DNA of 14,388 nucleotides from contig CAJUQV010000043.1 of the NCBI GenBank assembly GCA_910588335.1, positions 1 to 14,388 on the forward strand. Direction: 5' to 3'. The translations under genes and the position numbers were made by a program. This stretch comes from an uncultured Ruminiclostridium sp. (GTDB lineage Bacteria; Bacillota; Clostridia; Oscillospirales; Ruminococcaceae). Each line of letters opens with the position of its first letter. Within the stretch, counting starts at the first letter, position 1. The notes below the pieces were generated by a model that was given only the letters and a program-made list of their open reading frames with translations, searched no databases and was not told the DNA's origin. Below are positions 6,112 to 14,262 of the stretch, piece after piece.

Positions 6112-6480
6112 GTATTTATTTTTACATTTATATAAAATTAAAGCGCAGCTTAAACAAACTGCCGAGGTTATGAAGCAATTCCGAGATTCGGCGGGGTATT
6201 TTTTCCCACCAAACCGAGATATGAAAATACTTTGCCTGCAAAATCCCATAAATCCTTGCCGCCTGAAACTATTTGAAAATCATACTATAGAGAATTTGAA
6301 AATATGGAATGATTATCAAATAGCGCTTTGATAGTAATTTTTTTTCGATATATTGTCTATAGATTGAAAAAGAATTATTATAAGAAACAGGTTACATCCA
6401 GCATCGGATATAAAATATTTTGGGTTATTATTGACACTTACACGGTTCGTTATTCAGAATCTTAGCTCTTAATAAAAGTT
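6112..6480. other. Intergenic region, only a weak hairpin
   Basis: There is no convincing gene between the ssrA promoter and the terminator at 6481. A 7-bp AT stem (TATCAAA at 6314-6320, TTTGATA at 6327-6333) followed shortly by a run of eight Ts (6338-6345) could be a weak + strand terminator, but no + strand gene precedes it. The open frame 6026-6331 mostly overlaps ssrA and its promoter and is not considered real. Confidence 0.4.
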
Positions 6481-6520
6481 CAAGTCCGATCCACGCCTTT
6501 TTAGGTGGAGTTCGGACTTG
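6481..6520 (-). terminator. Intrinsic terminator of the VWA lipoprotein gene
   Basis: CAAGTCCGATCCAC and GTGGAGTTCGGACTTG pair over 13 positions with a small internal mismatch, around a short loop. On the minus strand the stem is followed by AACTTTTATTA, 50-90 bases after the stop codon at 6572. On the + strand it is followed by a T run as well (6525-6531), so it could work in both directions. Confidence 0.75.
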
Positions 6521-6571
6521 GCAAAATTTTTATACTATTTTATGTTTGTTGTCTTCACTTTTATTTTTTTA

Positions 6572-9094
6572 TCAATCATTGTCCATAGCGGGACTTCCGT
6601 CAAAATTTCCGGTTTTAATTTTGCCGTCCGCAACCCAAAATTGTCCGTACAATTCCATACTGTCCGCCTCACATGAAACGTTCATCACAACACGATAAAC
6701 TCCGTCTTCCAACTCCTTCCAAAAAGTGCGGACGGGCGCTTCAAATAAGTTGTCTTTTCCGGGTTCGGATATCATTGCTATCGAGTTAACCGCAAAATCT
6801 TCGGTAGGCGGAACGCTTTCCCATTCTTCCTCTGTAAGCTTCTCCAGTGAAAAGCCCAATCCGTAATAATATACGCGGTTGGTGCGGTTTCTGATTATGT
6901 ACTCCAGCGGGTCATTCTCTCCGAGCGTTTCGGGGTCGCTCTTAAGTATCATTGAAATATCTCCGTCCCCTTCCGTATTTTCGATTTCAAATCTTCCGTA
7001 GATCGTTTTCGCTTTTTCACCGCCGAAAACTTCAAGCGCAACCCTGTAACTTCCTTCGGACAGATTTTTCCAGAAGCTATGCACCGGCGCGTGGAAAAGA
7101 TAACTTTCCCGTGCGGGCAGTATCACCAGATCATCGGTGAACGAAACCGGCTCGTCCGGCTCCACAACAGTCCATTTATCTCCCTCATATTTTTCCACAG
7201 AAAAATATCGGCCAAATGAATACTCTCGATCGGCGCCATTGTAGATTAAAAATCCGAGAGGATCGTCCTCGCTTGTGCCGGATAAGGTCATTGTGACCGT
7301 GTTTTCGGAAAATACATCCGGTATGCTGAAATATCCGTATACAGTTTTTGTTTTGTCTTCGCTGACAATTGACAGCGCGATACGGTAGTCGCCGTTTTCA
7401 AGAACACCCCAGTTGTAAAACGTATCCGCGCTATAAGCTACATTCTCTCCCGGTTCCAACTTCATCATAAGCTCAGGAAGCTCCTGAACAGGCTCCATAC
7501 TTACCCATTCCGAATCAACGCGCTTTTCCAGATTGAATTTATCACCATAATAACAGGTTTTGTCCGTTTTGTTGTGCAAATCAAAGTTGAATGTCCTAAA
7601 ATCGCCGCTTTGCGTCGGCGTAAGAGTGAGAGTGATTTCCCCGTCGACCGCAGGTGGACTATCCGTTGTGGGCGGAGCGGTGGTTACGTCGGAGCCGGTG
7701 GAGGTTACGTTTTCCTGAGGAAACTCTACATTTATATCAATATATTCCGCCGTTTTGGCTGCATTGGCCAAGTAGCGGTCTATTACCTTTACCATAAGGT
7801 CGTTAAGCTTTTCCACCGTATACGCTCCTGTTGTGGGGGTAATATGGCCGCCGACGCTTACGCCGCTGTCATCGGTGAGGAATAAATAGCTTCCCCCAGT
7901 TTTAAGGGCGAAATCACGCATAAGAAACTCGGTTTCTTTATCTCCGCCGCTGGCTAAAATCGGTATAAGCCGTATTCCTTTTTCGGCGGCTTGAGCGGTA
8001 AGCTCATTCATCTGTACAACGGCGGTGCTGTCATCACTGTGAGGAGGCGCGTCGAGAATGATAAAAAGAAGCTTTACCGAATCCTCGTCCCAGCTTAAGT
8101 TGTTTATGGCGCTGTCCAAGGCAGCGTTGACCTTTTCGGGATTATCACCCCCGCCGTCCGCCTCCTGCTGTTTAAGTATCTCAACCGCATAAGATATATC
8201 GTCGGTAAAATCAAAATCTCTTACCACATATTCGTCACCATCGTCGCGGTAAAAATTCACGCTGAGTCTCACGGGAATATTTCCGTTGTCTCTCGCCGCT
8301 CTTTCGATAACGCTTTCCAGTTCTTTCTGAAGATAAGAAAGCTCATCGGCCATAGAACCGGTAGTATCCACAACAAGTGCCAGATCCAAAGTCTTGGAGG
8401 AACGGCTTTCCTCCTGTTCTTTTATGAACGAAACCGCATCATCGTCTGAATTCACCTTTATTTCCCCGCCGAAGTCACTTGTTACGGTCAAATCGCCCTT
8501 TGAAAGCTCCGAGGGGCTGTAAAACAAGTAGGCTTTTCCCTCGTTATCGGTTATGGCACGCCAAAGCACTTCTCCGTTCGCATTGGTAAGCGTTAACGCC
8601 GAATTTTCCAAAGGCTTTCCGTTAACTTCCGCCGTTGCGAATACGCGCGAGCAAAAAGTCCTGTCCCATGCGCTGCGATAGCTTTCCCAGCCCGTGTCCG
8701 ACTTTTGAAAAAGTTCTTTCCAGAAGCTGTAATGATCGTTGTCGATCCATTCGCCCGCCGTAAGAGTCCCCGCCGCCGGAGGAATGCTGTTTTCCGAATC
8801 GAATATAATTTCCTCCGGTATCACTTCTCCGGATATCCAATCTTCTTTAGCCGCCATATCGTGCGCTATGTCCCCTTCGGGAGAGATACCGGTGGGAGCA
8901 ATGGTGGTCAGGGCACCGCCAAAAGTCCCGGAGTCGTCCGCTCCGTCTCTGTCCGCTGCTCCTCCCGCCGAGCCGTCCGCACCGACAAGCGGCGAGCCGT
9001 TAATTTCACCGCCCGACATATCGCCGGAAGCCGCGCAGGCAGTAAATGAAACCGCCAATAAAAACGTAGTTAAAGTCAATAATAGCTTTTTCAT
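6572..9094 (-). CDS. VWA-domain lipoprotein with C-terminal Ig-like repeats
   Basis: The start is ATG 9094, not the longer frame from 9178: AAGGAAGGG lies just upstream and MKKLLLTLTTFLLAVSFTAC then forms a lipoprotein signal, with Cys20 as lipidation site. The protein has 840 residues. A linker rich in Gly, Ser and Asp is followed by a carboxypeptidase-regulatory-like unit (about 150-205; PLENSALTLTNANGEVLWRA). A von Willebrand factor A domain (about 236-442) has a complete-looking MIDAS: DTTGS at 243-247, DGGGDNPE near 313-320 and an Asp near 348. Three repeats of about 105 residues follow (487-592, 598-704, 712-820), each with YG..FSLEK...W, GxYRV and YGxF. They resemble bacterial Ig-like domains such as Big_14. 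It is probably a membrane-anchored, metal-dependent binding protein facing outward. Its ligand is unknown. It has its own likely promoter and terminator. Confidence 0.85.
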   Translation of the reverse strand: MKKLLLTLTTFLLAVSFTACAASGDMSGGEINGSPLVGADGSAGGAADRDGADDSGTFGGALTTIAPTGISPEGDIAHDMAAKEDWISGEVIPEEIIFDSENSIPPAAGTLTAGEWIDNDHYSFWKELFQKSDTGWESYRSAWDRTFCSRVFATAEVNGKPLENSALTLTNANGEVLWRAITDNEGKAYLFYSPSELSKGDLTVTSDFGGEIKVNSDDDAVSFIKEQEESRSSKTLDLALVVDTTGSMADELSYLQKELESVIERAARDNGNIPVRLSVNFYRDDGDEYVVRDFDFTDDISYAVEILKQQEADGGGDNPEKVNAALDSAINNLSWDEDSVKLLFIILDAPPHSDDSTAVVQMNELTAQAAEKGIRLIPILASGGDKETEFLMRDFALKTGGSYLFLTDDSGVSVGGHITPTTGAYTVEKLNDLMVKVIDRYLANAAKTAEYIDINVEFPQENVTSTGSDVTTAPPTTDSPPAVDGEITLTLTPTQSGDFRTFNFDLHNKTDKTCYYGDKFNLEKRVDSEWVSMEPVQELPELMMKLEPGENVAYSADTFYNWGVLENGDYRIALSIVSEDKTKTVYGYFSIPDVFSENTVTMTLSGTSEDDPLGFLIYNGADREYSFGRYFSVEKYEGDKWTVVEPDEPVSFTDDLVILPARESYLFHAPVHSFWKNLSEGSYRVALEVFGGEKAKTIYGRFEIENTEGDGDISMILKSDPETLGENDPLEYIIRNRTNRVYYYGLGFSLEKLTEEEWESVPPTEDFAVNSIAMISEPGKDNLFEAPVRTFWKELEDGVYRVVMNVSCEADSMELYGQFWVADGKIKTGNFDGSPAMDND

Positions 9095-9206
9095 AATATA
9101 AACCCTTCCTTTCTGTCGTCTTGTAAAAATCCAATATCGCTCAAAGCTCTTCGGAATTTGTTTTAACGGATATTTCATACCAATCTTTGATCATCCGTAT
9201 TATTTG

Positions 9207-9235
9207 TCTATACCTTGATCAACAATCGGTATCAA
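9207..9235 (-). promoter_or_regulatory. Candidate promoter for the VWA lipoprotein gene
   Basis: On the minus strand TTGATA (9230-9235), a 17-base spacer and TATAGA (9207-9212) lie about 110 bases before the start codon. The match is good but not perfect in AT-rich DNA. It suggests the gene is transcribed separately from the DUF4300 gene upstream. Confidence 0.45.
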
Positions 9236-9318
9236 ACGTATTTTTTTCTGAAACAAGGTAAATCTTTCCGCTTCGGACGTCTACCGTCAAAAAATTTTTC
9301 AATCTATTCGAGCAGGCT

Positions 9319-10332
9319 CTAAATTATCTTGTCGTTTTTCATAACTATATAAGCTCCCGTTTCAAGACCGTATCTCGCGTTATCAAGATCAACCGAGTCA
9401 AACATATACTTTTTAACCTGTTCCATATCGGAAAATTTTGTCGCCTGATATGGCGACTGCGGGTTTGTCTTTTCAAAAAGCAAAAACTCGCTTCCGTTTT
9501 CCGCAAGTACCGCCGCGTGACCCGCCGCCGTAAGACCGCCGTCTTGAAGCCAGATAGTAATAAGGGAGCATTTGCCCTTCTCAAAGGATATCCCGCGTTT
9601 TTCCCACGCTTTTATTATGCTTTCATTCATTTCCTGTTCCGAACACTCCGTTTTGATTTCTATGGGCGAATACAGCGAAAAATATTTTTCCATTTCGTTT
9701 TGACCGAAATCAACCAAGGGATTATTGCAAATAGCGTCATAATCGCTGTAAAGCCATTGTGTATCCGAATAGCATTCCCACTCGCTTTTGTCTAAAGGAT
9801 TACTTACGGAAATAAAGTCTTTTAAAAGCTCATAAGCGGCCAGTCTGCACAAAATATCGCCGTAATCGCGCCTGTTGGTTTTGAACCACATCGTGCTCAT
9901 GGGATAATAATCTCCGTAATCTATCGCATATGCGGAAACGGAAACAAAATCGTCCTTCAAATCAAAATTTTCACAGCTGCCCATACAGGAGTTAAAGTCT
10001 TTAATCCATTCAAAAACCTTTTCGATTCGGCTTTCCGATATACCCGCCGCCGACAGAATTTCTTTAACCTCATTCCGCACGGTTTCTCCCGTTAAGTTTG
10101 AGTAGGTAAGCGTACCGTCGGGATATCTTTTTTCCGTATCTGCGTTTACGGGATTGCCTTCGTATTGTTCCGTTTCCTTTTTTTCGACTGTACCCGACAA
10201 TAACATCTCTGTTTTTCCGCCGTTAGTTTCTTCCAAACCATATTTATCGGCAGTACCCTCAGAAGCACAGGAAGTAAAAAAAACTGCTCCCGAAATCACC
10301 GCCGCAAGCATCGTAAACAGCAACTTTTTCAT
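9319..10332 (-). CDS. DUF4300-family lipoprotein
   Basis: The 337-residue product begins MKKLLFTMLAAVISGAVFFT and continues with SC, a lipoprotein signal with the lipidated Cys at 22. GAAAGGA lies upstream of the ATG. After a low-complexity linker (about 25-70) comes LTYSNLTGETV (75-85), typical of DUF4300. It is followed by the CR pair (162-163, ILCRLAAYELLKDF), and a C-terminal block with GHAAVL (271-276), LFEKTNPQSPYQATKF (285-300) and a closing YIVMKND. These match the pattern of Firmicute DUF4300 lipoproteins, whose function is not established. The block near 271-300 looks like a compact enzyme-like core, but that is inference. The gene is upstream of, and on the same strand as, the VWA lipoprotein gene, with 224 bases between them. 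It diverges from groES. Confidence 0.82.
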   Translation of the reverse strand: MKKLLFTMLAAVISGAVFFTSCASEGTADKYGLEETNGGKTEMLLSGTVEKKETEQYEGNPVNADTEKRYPDGTLTYSNLTGETVRNEVKEILSAAGISESRIEKVFEWIKDFNSCMGSCENFDLKDDFVSVSAYAIDYGDYYPMSTMWFKTNRRDYGDILCRLAAYELLKDFISVSNPLDKSEWECYSDTQWLYSDYDAICNNPLVDFGQNEMEKYFSLYSPIEIKTECSEQEMNESIIKAWEKRGISFEKGKCSLITIWLQDGGLTAAGHAAVLAENGSEFLLFEKTNPQSPYQATKFSDMEQVKKYMFDSVDLDNARYGLETGAYIVMKNDKII

Positions 10333-10504
10333 TCCAAAAATATCCTTTCAAAAAAGTGTCATTTTTGTGTTCATTTATAAAACGATACAAGAAATTATTT
10401 TGTCCTAAAAATTTATTTAATTGTAAATTTTATATAAAAATAATGCTAATTTATTTCCAATATCTGTGTTAATTACCAAAAATAAAAAAATCTTTAAAAA
10501 GGTC

Positions 10505-10532
10505 TTGATTTTTTCTTAAAAAGGGTTAAAAT
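10505..10532 (+). promoter_or_regulatory. groESL promoter
   Basis: TTGATT (10505-10510), a 16-base spacer and TAAAAT (10527-10532) form a SigA-type promoter directly in front of the CIRCE element. The operator thus covers the transcription start. Confidence 0.7.
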
Positions 10533-10537
10533 AGTAA

Positions 10538-10564
10538 TTAGCACTCGTAAGGTAAGAGTGCTAA
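10538..10564 (+). promoter_or_regulatory. CIRCE operator (HrcA-binding site)
   Basis: TTAGCACTC, nine bases, GAGTGCTAA is an exact match to the consensus CIRCE inverted repeat. It lies between the promoter and groES, so the operon should be repressed by HrcA and induced by heat or misfolded protein. In RNA form it is also part of the 5' leader. hrcA is not in this window. Confidence 0.97.
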
Positions 10565-10602
10565 AGAATAAAAAGAACAAAATTTTTAAGGAGGCAATAT
10601 AT

Positions 10603-10887
10603 ATGAATATTAAACCGTTGGCTGACAGAGTAGTTATTAAAATGCTGGAAGCCGAAGAAACCACAAAGGGCGGAATCATTCTCACAAGCTCCGCACAGGA
10701 AAAGCCCCAGGTTGCGGAAATCGTCGCAGTAGGCCCCGGCGGCGTCGTTGACGGCGAGAAGGTGGAAATGGAAGTTAAGGTAGGCGATAAGGTACTTATC
10801 AGCAAGTACGCGGGAACAGAGGTAAAGGTTGACGGCGTAGAGTATACGATTCTCCGTCAAAGCGAAATTCTCGCAATTGTAGAATAA
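10603..10887 (+). CDS. groES: Co-chaperonin GroES
   Basis: This is the 10-kDa lid of the GroEL folding chamber in the cytoplasm, acting as a heptamer. AAGGAGG at 10588-10594 places the start at ATG 10603, so the open frame from 10558 is not all coding. The 94 residues begin MNIKPLADRVVIKMLEAEET. The mobile loop that contacts GroEL (TTKGGIILTSS, about 20-30) and the VGPGG turn are followed by GDKVLISKYAGTEVKVDG and the ILAIVE end, all standard for the family. It is the first gene of the groES-groEL operon, 37 bases before groEL, under the CIRCE-controlled promoter. Confidence 0.98.
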   Translation: MNIKPLADRVVIKMLEAEETTKGGIILTSSAQEKPQVAEIVAVGPGGVVDGEKVEMEVKVGDKVLISKYAGTEVKVDGVEYTILRQSEILAIVE

Positions 10888-10924
10888 TTAAAAAAGAACA
10901 AAATTTGAAAGGAAATGATTTAAT

Positions 10925-12559
10925 ATGGCTAAACAGATCATCTACGGCGAAGACGCAAGGAAAGCGCTTTTAAGCGGTATTGACCAGCTTGCGGATACCG
11001 TTAAAATTACTTTGGGGCCCAAGGGCAGAAATGTGGTTCTTGACAAAAAATACGGCGCTCCCCTTATTACCAACGACGGCGTTACCATCGCCAAGGAAAT
11101 CGAGCTTGACGACCCCTTTGAAAATATGGGCGCACAGCTTGTAAAAGAGGTTTCCACAAAGACCAACGATGCGGCGGGCGACGGCACCACCACCGCCACC
11201 CTGCTTGCTCAGGCTCTTATCCGTGAGGGAATGAAGAATATTGCCGCGGGAGCCAATCCCATGGTAGTTAAAAAGGGTATCGCGGAAGCCGTTGACGTTA
11301 CCGTTGAGGAAGTAAAGAAGAACTCTCAGAAGGTAAAGGACAGCGCGGACATTGCCAGAGTTGCCACAGTATCCAGCGGCGACGAGGTAGTTGGCAAGCT
11401 CGTTGCGGACGCAATGGAGAAAGTAACCGCCGACGGTGTCATCACCGTAGAGGAAAGCAAGACCGCCGAGACAAGCTGCGAGGTAGTAGAGGGTATGCAG
11501 TTTGACAGAGGCTACATCAGCCCTTATATGGCCACCGATATGGAAAAGATGGTTGCCGAGCTTGACGAGCCTTATATTCTTATTACAGATAAGAAAATTT
11601 CCAATATACAGGAACTCCTCCCCTTGCTGGAGCAGATCGTTCAGTCGGGCAAGAAGCTGCTTATTATCGCTGAGGATATCGAGGGCGAAGCGCTTTCCAC
11701 CATTATTCTCAATAAACTCCGCGGTACTTTCGTATGCGTTGCCGTAAAGGCTCCCGGCTTTGGTGACAGACGCAAGGAAATGCTTCAGGATATTGCCATT
11801 CTTACCGGCGGTCAGGTAGTGACCTCCGATCTCGGAATCGAGCTCAAGGACGCAACTATTGATATGCTCGGCACCGCGAAGCAGGTAAAGATCGGCAAGG
11901 AAAACACCACCATCGTTGACGGCGCGGGTACAAGCGAATCCATCAAAGAGAGAATCGCCCAGATCAGATCGGCCATCGACACCACCACCAGCGAATTCGA
12001 TAAGGAAAAGCTTCAGGAGAGACTCGCGAAGCTTTCCGGCGGCGTAGCGGTTATCAAGGTTGGCGCTGCTACCGAGGTTGAGATGAAGGAGAAGAAGCTC
12101 CGCATAGAGGACGCTCTGGCGGCAACCAAGGCTGCCGTTGAGGAAGGCATCGTAGCGGGCGGCGGTACCGCGCTTATTAACGCTATGCCCGCCGTTGAAA
12201 AGCTTATTGAAAAGCTTGAAGGCGACGAAAAGACCGGCGCTAAGATCGTTCTCCGCGCTCTTGAGGAACCCGTTCGTCAGATCGCGCTTAACGCTGGGCT
12301 GGAAGGAAGCGTTATTATCGACAGCATTAAGAGAAACGGCTCTGTCGGCTACGGCTTTGACGCGGCTAAGGAAGAGTATGTTGACATGGTTACCGCCGGT
12401 ATCGTTGACCCAGCTAAGGTAACACGCTCGGCTATCCAAAACGCGGCTTCCGTTGCGGCTATGGTTCTCACTACTGAAAGCCTTGTAACGGATAAGAAGG
12501 AGCCTGCCGCTCCCGCAGCCGCCCCCGGAATGGACGGCGGAATGGGCGGAATGTATTAA
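10925..12559 (+). CDS. groEL: Chaperonin GroEL (Hsp60)
   Basis: This is the ATP-driven folding chamber subunit, which forms two stacked heptamer rings with GroES. AAAGGA at 10908-10913 precedes the ATG. At 544 residues it has the standard length. Visible motifs are the ATP-binding GPKGRNV (31-37), NDGVT (50-54) and GDGTTT (85-90), with the catalytic Asp. RRKEMLQDIAILTGG in the apical domain and the equatorial EEGIVAGGGTAL are also present. The Gly/Met-rich tail ends GGMGGMY. Codon use is GC-richer than the surrounding intergenic DNA, as expected for a highly expressed gene. Large open frames on the opposite strand are artefacts of this composition. A strong terminator closes the operon 45 bases after the stop. 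Confidence 0.99.
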   Translation: MAKQIIYGEDARKALLSGIDQLADTVKITLGPKGRNVVLDKKYGAPLITNDGVTIAKEIELDDPFENMGAQLVKEVSTKTNDAAGDGTTTATLLAQALIREGMKNIAAGANPMVVKKGIAEAVDVTVEEVKKNSQKVKDSADIARVATVSSGDEVVGKLVADAMEKVTADGVITVEESKTAETSCEVVEGMQFDRGYISPYMATDMEKMVAELDEPYILITDKKISNIQELLPLLEQIVQSGKKLLIIAEDIEGEALSTIILNKLRGTFVCVAVKAPGFGDRRKEMLQDIAILTGGQVVTSDLGIELKDATIDMLGTAKQVKIGKENTTIVDGAGTSESIKERIAQIRSAIDTTTSEFDKEKLQERLAKLSGGVAVIKVGAATEVEMKEKKLRIEDALAATKAAVEEGIVAGGGTALINAMPAVEKLIEKLEGDEKTGAKIVLRALEEPVRQIALNAGLEGSVIIDSIKRNGSVGYGFDAAKEEYVDMVTAGIVDPAKVTRSAIQNAASVAAMVLTTESLVTDKKEPAAPAAAPGMDGGMGGMY

Positions 12560-12604
12560 GCTAAAAAGAGAATTTGCCTGTAATATAAAAATATTATAAT
12601 ATGT

Positions 12605-12646
12605 AATACCGTAATCTTGTTTTCCGATAAGATTACGGTATTTTTT
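12605..12646 (+). terminator. groESL intrinsic terminator
   Basis: AATACCGTAATCTT and AAGATTACGGTATT form a perfect 14-bp stem around a 10-base loop, followed directly by a T tract. It starts 45 bases after the groEL stop. Confidence 0.95.
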
Positions 12647-12802
12647 AAGGCATTATATAGATGTCAGATTGGATTTTATCGACACAGGGAAACCCTACAA
12701 GAGAAGGTTTTCATTTTTTCAATTATCAAACTTTTCAATCAAAATGGTTGATTATCTCAAAAAAGCCTTGATTTACGGGCATATAAGCAGGATTTCAAGT
12801 TG

Positions 12803-12824
12803 AATTTACTACCAATTTACTACT
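12803..12824. repeat. Tandem 11-bp direct repeat
   Basis: AATTTACTACC is followed at once by AATTTACTACT. It lies in the gene-free stretch between the groEL terminator and the group II intron remnant (12650-13087). Such short tandem units sit beside recombination sites of integrases, but no integrase is seen here, so the role is open. Confidence 0.45.
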
Positions 12825-12926
12825 TTTTAGGGAAAGAGTCTTGATATGCCGCCCGGAACCCTGCAAACCCAGCCACCAGCACACAGCATTGAGAAAGAAT
12901 AAATGAAAACTGAATACGACGCAGAC

Positions 12927-12974
12927 GCGGCGTTTCTCTATCCCTATACGGGAGAACAGGAACGCCGCTTTTTT
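12927..12974 (+). terminator. Stand-alone terminator hairpin
   Basis: GCGGCGTT (12927-12934) pairs perfectly with AACGCCGC (12961-12968). An inner stem TCTATCCC/GGGAGA strengthens it, and six Ts follow. It is a convincing + strand intrinsic terminator with no gene ahead of it, about 300 bases past the groEL terminator. It may have belonged to a lost gene. The 61-codon frame at 12903-13088 contains this hairpin and is therefore unlikely to be a real gene. Confidence 0.7.
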
Positions 12975-13087
12975 ATGCCCTCATTTTACGCATTAGAGGT
13001 GAAAAGAGCCTTGCTATATGCGGTTTTGAGGGCGTGGTTTTGCCGGAGACAGGGATTTATACCTAACCCCGGCAAAATGGCGTTCTA

Positions 13088-13175
13088 ATAGCGATAGGTA
13101 AGGCTTTGAGATAATCTCCGCCTTTTCCCCCGCTCCACACCGTACATGCGACTTTCACCGTACACGGCGTTCCAT
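13088..13175 (-). ncRNA. Group II intron 3' end (domains V and VI)
   Basis: The minus strand reads AACGCCGTGTACGGTGAAAG followed by TCGCATGTACGGTGTG. This has the domain V layout: a GAAA tetraloop on a short stem, a two-base bulge and a lower stem of CCGT/ACGG type, with CGC at the place of the catalytic triad. About 40 bases further comes CTTACCTATCGCTAT, which fits the domain VI end with its branch-point region. The intron would end near 13088. The intron-encoded protein remnant lies directly upstream, in the expected order. Confidence 0.75.
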
Positions 13176-13225
13176 CAATATTACAATTTCATCAGATTAG
13201 CATTACTTTCAAAGATATTAAATGC

Positions 13226-13893
13226 TTAAATTGCGTAATTACCCGCTAACATTCGGAGCTTGTTTACCTTTTCAAGTTGAGATTTATTAGGTTTAATTTT
13301 GTTCAGATATGCTTGTATCGTTTCGGGTTTTGTCACATGTATCAATTTGTGAACATCGATATGGACAATTATCAGATTTTTGTATTTGTCCGTACCGCCT
13401 TGACTAATCGGCTTTTTATGGTGACAATGGATTTCATCAATCCACATCACCTTGCCTGTAACGGCACATTTTCCGAATTGAGCAGCATATAACGACACTC
13501 GATTATCCATATATTCCACGCTTCTGTTAGGCAGATACGCTCTTGCAGCATATGCGGAACAATCATTACCGTTTCGTCAAATTTTAGATTTCGGTGAATT
13601 TCTTCTCTGCCTTCCGCCGTGTAGTTGCATATCTTTTTCTTTTTGTGCATTGGGTTCTTGGTTTTCACATATCCAATCGGGCGCAACGGTTCGCCGCTGA
13701 TGTATCTCATCATTTTGCTTTTTCCGTAATGCTCAGCTATATACTTCCAAGTTACGGAGCCCGGCTTTTCAAGCCGCCCTTTCAGCCTTTTATATAACAC
13801 TGTGTTTATTTGAAACTGAATTGCTCCACAGTCAAGACTGATGTCTGTTGCATATCTATAGTATTTATGTATAATGAACGACAACCGATACAT
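13226..13893 (-). pseudogene. ltrA: Group II intron maturase/HNH endonuclease, 5'-truncated and frameshifted
   Basis: Intact intron-encoded proteins have about 450-600 residues: reverse transcriptase, maturase (X) domain, DNA-binding region and HNH endonuclease. Here the reverse transcriptase is missing. The first frame (13893 to about 13555) carries the X domain: HKYYRYATDISLD, LYKRLKGRLEKPG, EHYGKSKMMRYISGEPLRPI and GYVKTKNPMHKKK. The second frame (about 13550 to 13226) reads LPNRSVEYMDNRVSLYAAQF and then the HNH segment GKCAVTG, HCHHKKPISQGGTDKYKNLI and DVHKLIH. The two frames differ by a frameshift near 13540-13560, and both are needed to rebuild the family sequence. The missing 5' part ends at a junction near 13895, next to an ABC transporter fragment. 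It is certainly non-functional as it stands. Confidence 0.88.
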
Positions 13894-13905
13894 AAAAGTT
13901 CTTGA

Positions 13906-14262
13906 CGCGTATACGATGTTATGTCGTTAAATGAAGGCGATAGAAGAAGCGTTAATTCCACGGATAAGGCGATTGAAATCAACTGCTTGAAATATCAGTA
14001 TCCACAGTCGGGAGACTATGAGCTTAACGGAATAAACATAAATTTAAAAATAGGTAAAAAGTTTGTTTTGGTCGGCTATAACGGCAGCGGAAAACCACTG
14101 GGATTTGCGAAATGCGCCGATAGAATAAAGGCTGAACAAGAGAAAGCCGTATTTGATAAAAGTGTTAATGATACTCTTCTGAACACAAGACAAAAAAGCA
14201 TGGTACGAAATTGTAATGTTAAAATGTGCTGCAGATATCCGCTTTTCTTTTCAGAAATGTAA
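13906..14262 (+). pseudogene. ABC exporter fragment, cut at the Walker A motif
   Basis: The frame is open from 13906 (an ATG occurs at 13921). It encodes VYDVMSLNEGD, then AIEINCLKYQYPQSGDYELN and LKIGKKFVLVGYNGSGK. This is the junction between membrane and ATPase domains of an ABC exporter, ending in the Walker A motif (GYNGSGK, residues 52-58 from the ATG, with the A-loop Tyr near 26). A functional protein continues S/T-T-L. Here PLGFAKCADRI and unrelated sequence follow, so homology stops at about 14095. The membrane domain, Q loop, signature and Walker B are all absent. The upstream end adjoins the intron remnant. It is an internal slice left by two rearrangements, not an active transporter. 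Confidence 0.75.

Noticed and set aside
6026..6331. 101-codon ORF (+) overlapping ssrA
   Set aside because: Its first part is antisense to tmRNA and it runs through the ssrA promoter. Composition looks non-coding.
8705..9101. Open frames of 114 and 120 codons on the + strand over the start of the VWA gene
   Set aside because: They are low-complexity Ser/Pro/Arg-rich products antisense to the Gly/Ser/Asp linker of a well-supported lipoprotein.
10970..12439. 489-codon open frame on the minus strand inside groEL
   Set aside because: It is the antisense shadow of a GC-rich, strongly codon-biased gene. It has no ribosome binding site or family match, while GroEL on the + strand is certain.
12903..13088. 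61-codon ORF (+)
   Set aside because: It contains a perfect 8-bp terminator stem with a T run and ends at the intron junction. No family resemblance and no good ribosome binding site.
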